Shown here: piece after piece, positions 59,396 to 64,000 of the stretch
How the letters are laid out: each line of letters starts with the position of its first letter
Numbering within the stretch: the first letter of the stretch is position 1
NCBI GenBank assembly: GCA_002841355.1
Contig: PHFB01000007.1
Coordinates: 1 to 64,000 of the forward strand
DNA from: Actinobacteria bacterium HGW-Actinobacteria-1
Lineage (GTDB): Bacteria > Actinomycetota > Coriobacteriia > Anaerosomatales > Anaerosomataceae
DNA length: 64,000 nucleotides
Direction: 5' to 3'
Program-made: the position numbers and the translations under genes
Notes under the pieces: model-generated
What the model was told of the DNA's origin: nothing
What the model saw: only the letters and a program-made list of their open reading frames with translations
Database searches by the model: none

Positions 59396-59929
59396 ATGAA
59401 GATAATCATCAAGGGACGGCACATGGAAGTCACGCCGGCCATTCGCAGCTATGCCGAGGAGAAGATCGGCCGCATCGCGAAGATTCTCGACAGCATGATC
59501 CTGAGCACTGAGATCGAGCTCTTCACCGAGAAGAACCCGTCCATCGAGAATGGTCAGGTTGCTGAAGTAACGGTGTACACCAAGGGCCATGTGATTCGCG
59601 CCAAGGAAGCCGCAAGCGACATGTACGCTGCAATCGACCTTGTCTCTGACAAGCTGGAGCGTCAGGTCAAGAAGTTCAAGACCAAGATCGTCGATAAGCA
59701 CCGCGCGCCGATCGTAATGCCGCCGGTCGCCGAACCCGTTGCGGAAGACGAACCGGTCGTCGTCAAGACGAAGGTGGTCGAGGTCAAGCCGATGACGCAG
59801 GAAGAGGCGATTCTGCAGCTCGAGCTTCTCGGTCATGACTTCTTCGTTTTCTCCTCGGCGGAGACAGAAGAGATCAGCGTGCTGTATCGGCGCAACGACG
59901 GAGACTACGGGCTTATCGAGCCGAGATAG
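59396..59929 (+). CDS. hpf: Ribosome hibernation promoting factor, long form (RaiA/HPF)
   Basis: 177 aa. N-terminal domain MKIIIKGRHMEVTPAIRSYAEEKIGRIAKIL binds the 30S subunit; a linker with Pro/Val/Glu leads to the C-terminal dimerisation domain (VVKTKVVEVKPMTQEEAILQLELLGHDFFVF...YRRNDGDYGLIEPR), making it the long form that produces 100S ribosomes. GGAGGCCCACG precedes the ATG. It lies ~4 kb downstream of the structured RNA, with the ABC genes between. Confidence 0.95.
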   Translation: MKIIIKGRHMEVTPAIRSYAEEKIGRIAKILDSMILSTEIELFTEKNPSIENGQVAEVTVYTKGHVIRAKEAASDMYAAIDLVSDKLERQVKKFKTKIVDKHRAPIVMPPVAEPVAEDEPVVVKTKVVEVKPMTQEEAILQLELLGHDFFVFSSAETEEISVLYRRNDGDYGLIEPR

Positions 59930-59955
59930 GCCGGAGAACACACCAGACTCACCAG

Positions 59956-59977
59956 AAGGGGGCGCATGCGCCCCCTT
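59956..59977 (+). terminator. Terminator of hpf
   Basis: AAGGGGGCG/CGCCCCCTT stem with a CATG loop; TTCG/CGCAGTTTGTT follows. Confidence 0.75.
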
Positions 59978-60017
59978 CGCAGTTTGTTACTGTGAGTAGC
60001 AAGCGTCTGTTATGCGG

Positions 60018-60047
60018 TTGACATGCAGGAAAACTGCGGACTATCGT
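60018..60047 (+). promoter_or_regulatory. Promoter of the 60129 gene
   Basis: Perfect TTGACA (60018-60023), 18 nt, TATCGT (60042-60047). Leader ~75 nt. Confidence 0.55.
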
Positions 60048-60128
60048 TGAACGTGGTATCCATGATCGGGCCGCAAACGCTTCATCGTCGAAGTTGATTC
60101 GGACCACAGACCACGCAGGGGGTCCCGA

Positions 60129-60788
60129 GTGGAGAACACGGTATCGTCGGCGATTATCGCTGAGATAGAGGAAGCTCTGTCCCAGGTCGCCGAGATCAAA
60201 GCCGCGCGAGTTGTAGCGTCCTCGGATGGGTTCATCGAGGAGATACATGTGCTCGCCCTTCCGACCAAGTCCCCTAAGCAGCTTGTTCGCGACATTGAGT
60301 CGACGATCATGGCGGCCTTCGGCGTGGCCATCGACCACAAGATCATCTCGATTGCCCAGCTCGGTCCGGACGTACTTCCGAAGCCGGAGAGCAAGGTCCA
60401 CGCACGAGCGCGAATTCACGCGATCAACGCCGAGGTCACCGGCGTGCAAGCGAACAGCACGGTGACGCTTGAGCTCGAGGGCGACATCTACGTGGGCACG
60501 GCATCAGGTCCCGCCAGCCAAACGGGCCGTCAGCGACTCGTGGCGCTCGCGACGCTCAATGCAGTCGAGCAGTATCTTCATGGGAGTATGAGTTTCGCGC
60601 TGGAGGACGTAGAGATCGTGCGTCTGGGCAGGGAATCGGTCGCAGTCTCCTGCATCGTGCTCGTTACCTCACTCGGAGAGCAAGCGTTCTCTGGTTCAGC
60701 ACTGGTACGGCAGAACGAGAAGGACTCGATCGTCAGGGCGACGCTTGACGCGATCAACCGACGAATGGGTTTCTTGACAACCCCATAG
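60129..60788 (+). CDS. Conserved hypothetical protein, possibly two-domain
   Basis: 219 aa from GTG 60129. Residues ~1-90 (ARVVASSDGFIEEIHVLALPTKSPKQLVRDIESTI, FGVAIDHKIISIAQL) look like a small alpha/beta domain; residues ~97-210 repeat a beta-rich pattern (AEVTGVQANSTVTLELEGDIYVG, LVALATLNAVEQYL, VSCIVLVTSLGEQAFSGSALV). I have a general memory of similar unassigned proteins in Firmicutes and Actinobacteria but no function. Cytoplasmic; no signal or membrane segment. Confidence 0.8.
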   Translation: MENTVSSAIIAEIEEALSQVAEIKAARVVASSDGFIEEIHVLALPTKSPKQLVRDIESTIMAAFGVAIDHKIISIAQLGPDVLPKPESKVHARARIHAINAEVTGVQANSTVTLELEGDIYVGTASGPASQTGRQRLVALATLNAVEQYLHGSMSFALEDVEIVRLGRESVAVSCIVLVTSLGEQAFSGSALVRQNEKDSIVRATLDAINRRMGFLTTP

Positions 60789-60886
60789 AATCCAAGTTTG
60801 GGCCAACGCCGTGAGAAACCGGTTTGAACACTGTCAGCGAACGAAGTAGCGGAGCGGACAGCGTTCTTCCATTACTAGCGGGATGG

Positions 60887-60922
60887 GAGAAGACCCGAAA
60901 TCACCGTAAAGGGGGTCTTCTC
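60887..60922 (+). promoter_or_regulatory. Hairpin overlapping the ribosome site of the 24-aa peptide
   Basis: GAGAAGACCC (60887-60896) pairs with GGGTCTTCTC (60913-60922), 10 bp with a 16-nt loop, ending 3 nt before the ATG. The ribosome-binding AAAGGGGG (60908-60915) lies partly in the stem. A second imperfect stem (60827-60835/60857-60865) precedes it. Confidence 0.6.
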
Positions 60923-60925
60923 AAC

Positions 60926-61000
60926 ATGAAGAGAATCATTTTCCTGCTCAGCTCTCTCGCCGCGCTCGTTCTGGGCGGCGGCGCCATGTATCGCGTGTAG
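60926..61000 (+). CDS. 24-residue hydrophobic small protein
   Basis: ATG 60926 to TAG 61000. The product begins MKRIIFLLSSLAALVLGGG and ends AMYRV: a short basic N-terminus and one hydrophobic helix, like a bare signal peptide or single-span membrane peptide. AAAGGGGG lies 10 nt upstream. It has no Cys, so it is not an obvious cyclic-lactone peptide or lipoprotein. The HD-GYP gene starts 49 nt later. It could be a signalling peptide, a leader peptide or a membrane microprotein; evidence is ORF form, ribosome site and position only. Confidence 0.5.
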   Translation: MKRIIFLLSSLAALVLGGGAMYRV

Positions 61001-61049
61001 CTTCTTCCAGCGGCGTTGGCCCGCCATATTCACAGAATCGGACGGGTCC

Positions 61050-62348
61050 GTGACTATTAGCCGCAAAGTGCGTCTGTCAGGTCTTCTAGTCCTCGTGATC
61101 ATAGCCGCTGCGGTTATGGCCACGAGAACTTGGCCGCCTTTTCCCAGCAATCAGGCGGCTGTTACCGTCATGCTAGCGGGTCTCACGTTTCTCACGGAGG
61201 CACTTGCATTTGAGCTACCGCTACTGGGCACCGTGTCGCTTGCCTTCGCAATCGACCTGGCTGCTTTGCTATTTCTTGGCCCGCTGCCTGCGGCGGTGGT
61301 GGCAGCAGCGGGGGCGATCACTCCTCAAGATATAAGAGACCGCAAGCCTGTTCGTTCCATGTTGTTCAACGTCGCACAGCTCATCCTGTCCGTACTTGTC
61401 GCCGGGGCGGTGTACCTTGCCACGGGCGGGGTGGTACTGAGTCTCACATCGGAGGCAGGACCCTCAGTCTTGACAATCATACCGGCTGCAGGTGCCGCAC
61501 TCGCGATGCACGGGACGAACATCTTACTCGTTACCGCCTACATATCGGTTGCCAAGGGTCTTAGCGCCCGAGAGGTTTGGCGCGGGCAGAGGCTTGGGGC
61601 GTACCTTGTGAGCTTCATCGGTCTGGCGTTTCTGGCAGCGCTGATGGCCCAACTGATGCGTGTATCGGGATGGATCGGCATCGTGCTACTACTCCTGCCG
61701 CTTGCCGTCGCAAGACAGACCTTCCAGGCCTACCAGAACCTCTCTCAGGCCTACTCGGAGACGGTGAGATCGCTGGTCGCGGCCATAGAAGCGAAAGACC
61801 CGTATACGCGAGGCCATTCCGAACGCGTCGCGGCATACTCGAAGATGATGGGGTTGAAGGCCCAGCTCCCGAGCCCTGCCGTTCAGATTCTAGAATACGC
61901 CGCATTGCTCCATGATGTCGGGAAGATCGGCGTTGATCGGGACACACTGGTGAAGGACACTCGACTTTCGGCGAACGAATTCAATCAGATCCGCCAACAC
62001 CCTGCCGTCGGAAAGACGGTGCTTGAGGCGGTTGAGTTCCTTGAGGACATCGTGCCCATCGTCTATGCGCATCATGAGCGTCCGGATGGCGCGGGCTATC
62101 CCCTGGGCCTCTCCATGGACGAGATTCCAGAGGAGGCCAGGATACTGGCGGTGGCGGACAGCTTTGACGCGATGACCTCGAATCGCGCATATCGACGTCC
62201 GATGAGTATCGGTGAAGCGCGAGCTGAGTTGACGCGAGTACGAGGCAGCCAGTTGGATTCCGCTCTCGTGGACCTATTCCTCGAGTCCATATCAGCCTTC
62301 GATAGCATTGAAGAACTCATCGAGGCGATTGGAGCAAGCCGTGCCTGA
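61050..62348 (+). CDS. Membrane-bound HD-GYP domain protein
   Basis: 432 aa from GTG 61050. About eight membrane helices fill residues 8-225; from ~235 there is a complete HD-GYP domain: KDPYTRGHSERVAAYS, LLHDVGKIGVDRDTL, the HPAVGKTVLE block, HHERPDGAGYP (GYP motif) and ILAVADSFDAMTSNRAYR. HD-GYP enzymes degrade cyclic dinucleotides such as c-di-GMP, so a membrane-sensing phosphodiesterase is predicted. It overlaps the next gene by 8 nt. Confidence 0.92.
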   Translation: MTISRKVRLSGLLVLVIIAAAVMATRTWPPFPSNQAAVTVMLAGLTFLTEALAFELPLLGTVSLAFAIDLAALLFLGPLPAAVVAAAGAITPQDIRDRKPVRSMLFNVAQLILSVLVAGAVYLATGGVVLSLTSEAGPSVLTIIPAAGAALAMHGTNILLVTAYISVAKGLSAREVWRGQRLGAYLVSFIGLAFLAALMAQLMRVSGWIGIVLLLLPLAVARQTFQAYQNLSQAYSETVRSLVAAIEAKDPYTRGHSERVAAYSKMMGLKAQLPSPAVQILEYAALLHDVGKIGVDRDTLVKDTRLSANEFNQIRQHPAVGKTVLEAVEFLEDIVPIVYAHHERPDGAGYPLGLSMDEIPEEARILAVADSFDAMTSNRAYRRPMSIGEARAELTRVRGSQLDSALVDLFLESISAFDSIEELIEAIGASRA

Positions 62349-63555
62349 GTGGGAGAAGACGCGAGTAGGCTCATTTATGCTCAGCCTCGTTTTCATTGCC
62401 GCCGGTCTTGCGGTCTCGCTTGTCGCGGTTCTGGATGTGCAGTCGACATCCCTGGTGCTGGTCGTAGCTTTCGCGGTTGCATATGGTCTTGTTGATGCTA
62501 TGAGTGTTCGGCTTGCCCGCGGGGATACGGTGTTCGTTGACGGGGCGGTTTCGCTGTCAGCGGTGGTCGCGTTGTCGCCGGGCGCTGCAGTATTGAGCTG
62601 TCTCGTGGGGACAATCCTTGGCGCGGTCTTTCATTTTGGCGTTCACCGGTCTCTGGCGCTGCGTCTTGGGGAAATCCTGAAGCGGCCGCTGTTGGTCGCA
62701 GGTCTCGCTGTTGCGGCGGCTCGGTTCCTGGATCGAGGAGCCTTGGCGGCGGGCAGCATTCAAGCACTTGTAGTCTGTGTGTCACTCGGACTTGCGTACT
62801 CGGCCGTCGATTTCATGTTGCTGTCGGCGATGGTGGCCCTGGACACCAAGGCCACCGTCAGCCGTGTTGTGCGCGGGCTCGCGCGTTCCTTGGTCGCACT
62901 TCACGCAGCTCACGTCTCGCTTGGGGTTGCTGCTGCACTGCTCATGCGCCAGGTTGGGACGTGGGGTCTCTGGTCGATGGTCGCCTTGGTCCTCCTGAGC
63001 CAGTACAGCTTCAACCTGCTTCTTCGTACTCGGGGAGCATATTCGGAGACAATCCAGGCACTCATGCGAGCGAGCGAGCTGCGTGTTGAAGATGCGGCTC
63101 AGGGTCACTCGCAACGCGTCGCTGACCTGGCGGTGGGTGCCGGGCGATTACTTGGCATGTCCAGCGCGACCTTGGAGCAGCTGAACTACGCTGCCTTGCT
63201 GCATGAAATAGGTCGGATCGGCGCAGGTGATGACTTGAGCGTCAGCGGCGTGATTCGCGAGCACGCACTGCGAGGGGCAGAGATCGTAAGTGCAATTCCC
63301 TTTCTGGCTTCGACGGAACGCATGATTGCAAACCAACGTGAGTTGCAGGCGAAGTCACCAGACAGTGATGAGGATCTGGTGTGTGCCAGGCTAATAGGAG
63401 CGTGTTGTGACCTGGATCGAGCAGTGACAGCACAACCTTCGCGTTGGACGCGAGCAGCAAGTGCTGAGAAGCTCGATGCGTGTCTTCCCGAGACGCTGGA
63501 GACCAGGTTGCGCCTGGCCGTACTTCAGTCAGCCGCTCATCGTATCGACCAGTAG
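62341..63555 (+). CDS. Membrane protein with degenerate HD-GYP domain
   Basis: 404 aa from GTG 62341 (GGAG 6 nt upstream). Similar architecture to the preceding protein: ~7-8 membrane helices to residue ~225, then GHSQRVADLAVGAGRLL and LLHEIGRIG, where the metal-binding HD is replaced by HE, and the HHE/GYP and VADSFDAM motifs are missing or unrecognisable. Likely a non-catalytic paralogue acting as sensor or partner. Overlap suggests equal production with the active protein. Confidence 0.85.
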   Translation: MPEWEKTRVGSFMLSLVFIAAGLAVSLVAVLDVQSTSLVLVVAFAVAYGLVDAMSVRLARGDTVFVDGAVSLSAVVALSPGAAVLSCLVGTILGAVFHFGVHRSLALRLGEILKRPLLVAGLAVAAARFLDRGALAAGSIQALVVCVSLGLAYSAVDFMLLSAMVALDTKATVSRVVRGLARSLVALHAAHVSLGVAAALLMRQVGTWGLWSMVALVLLSQYSFNLLLRTRGAYSETIQALMRASELRVEDAAQGHSQRVADLAVGAGRLLGMSSATLEQLNYAALLHEIGRIGAGDDLSVSGVIREHALRGAEIVSAIPFLASTERMIANQRELQAKSPDSDEDLVCARLIGACCDLDRAVTAQPSRWTRAASAEKLDACLPETLETRLRLAVLQSAAHRIDQ

Positions 63556-63673
63556 CAGCTTCGGACAGCTCCAGGTGACTTTGTCTCACGGTCGATTCCG
63601 AGCGTAGATCACGATTTTCGCCAGCCGAAACGGAAGCTACCTTCCTCCAGCTAGCTATTCACCGGAGGTTGGA

Positions 63674-63679
63674 TATACT
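63674..63679 (+). promoter_or_regulatory. Putative -10 of the regulator gene
   Basis: TATACT, 38 nt before the ATG at 63718; no clear -35. Confidence 0.35.
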
Positions 63680-63717
63680 CGTTTCACCTCAGGACGGTCT
63701 CCCAGTTTGGGGGGAAA

Positions 63718-64000
63718 ATGGGAGAGATTCCAGTTCCAAGCGGCGCCAGCCGTCACTACTGGGTGCGTCGAGAGAAACTCGAAAGGGCGTTTCTTCAGAC
63801 TCGGCCGGATGTTGTGTTCGTCGTGAGCCCAGGGGGCTATGGCAAGACGGTGTTGGCTCGGCAGTTGGCGGCATCAGCAACCGGGGAGGTTCTCTGGTTG
63901 TCGATGGGAGGCGGGTCGCCATCCTCCGCAGACCTGCCGTCCGCGCTGTCACTGGCGATCACGACAGATCGTCAGTCGGGACGCGGGGCCAGCATCGCGA
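63718..64000 (+). CDS. P-loop (MalT/STAND-like) regulator, N-terminal fragment
   Basis: 94 codons from ATG 63718 (GGGGGG 3 nt upstream), open to the right edge. Residues ~17-50 contain RREKLERAFLQ and the P-loop segment VVSPGGYGKTVLARQLA, followed by VLWLSM. This is the start typical of large MalT/LuxR-type ATP-dependent transcription regulators. The DNA-binding part, if any, lies outside the window, so the class is provisional. Confidence 0.65.
   Translation, partial: MGEIPVPSGASRHYWVRREKLERAFLQTRPDVVFVVSPGGYGKTVLARQLAASATGEVLWLSMGGGSPSSADLPSALSLAITTDRQSGRGASIA

Noticed and set aside
60789-60925. c-di-GMP riboswitch ahead of the HD-GYP unit
   Set aside because: The hairpins lack the GEMM tetraloop-receptor and c-di-GMP-II pseudoknot features as far as I can judge by eye.

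Overview
The window is a contiguous stretch of a GC-rich bacterial chromosome, densely packed and with many GTG starts and overlapping stop/start codons. Its protein families and gene order (rho-rpmE-thyX-DUF1385-prfA-prmC-Sua5-rpiB-glyA-upp-comEB-wecA-atp, cell-wall-binding-2 repeats, a SpoIID/LytB protein, LCP protein, HPF long form next to comF) suggest an actinobacterium of the Coriobacteriia / Anaerosomatales (OPB41) type. This is inferred from gene content only; there is no rRNA. I see no tRNA, CRISPR, prophage or insertion sequence.

Layout. 1-591 (minus): start of a secreted CxxCH protein running off the left edge. 800-5180: hom and thrB, then an O-antigen-ligase/Wzz-like pair. 5291-10384: metallophosphoesterase, cyclic 2,3-diphosphoglycerate synthetase, 2-phosphoglycerate kinase, a transaldolase-like aldolase and rho. 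10488-19814: housekeeping block (L31, ThyX, DUF1385, RF1, PrmC, Sua5, RpiB, GlyA, Upp, dCMP deaminase, WecA/TagO-type transferase). 19841-26873: complete F0F1 ATP synthase operon with its own promoter, structured leader and terminator; atpH carries a one-base frameshift. 26989-28689: murA-fabZ. 28698-47029: surface polysaccharide locus with six glycosyltransferases, a complete four-enzyme wbpA/B/D/E-like route to UDP-GlcNAc(3NAc)A, UDP-glucose dehydrogenase, a Wzx-type flippase, an LCP ligase and a second O-antigen-ligase/Wzz-like pair. 47132-49384: SpoIID/LytB protein with three CWB2 repeats. 49404-52864: nucleoside/methylthio salvage (PNP, AhcY, MtnA). 52872-54900: AEC transporter, ComF and a small membrane protein. 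54986-59305: a strongly structured RNA followed by a polar amino-acid-type ABC system with two binding proteins, a permease with an unusual extracytoplasmic N-terminal domain, and an ATPase. 59396-64000: HPF, an unknown protein, a 24-residue peptide behind a ribosome-site-sequestering hairpin, an HD-GYP protein plus a degenerate HD partner, and the beginning of a MalT-like P-loop regulator cut by the right edge.

How it fits together. WecA could start lipid-linked glycans; the sugar-nucleotide enzymes, glycosyltransferases, flippase, ligases and Wzz-like proteins would build and size a surface polysaccharide, and the LCP protein could attach it to peptidoglycan. The most distinctive metabolic feature is a translationally coupled pair predicted to make cyclic 2,3-diphosphoglycerate, a solute best known from methanogenic archaea. 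The strongest candidate for an under-described element is the ~250-nt RNA at 54998-55247, closed by a perfect 15-bp stem, lying between comF and the HPF gene, and possibly a member of the raiA-motif class. Intrinsic terminators in this window share strong GC stems, often with GNRA loops, followed by TTCG instead of a U-tract.
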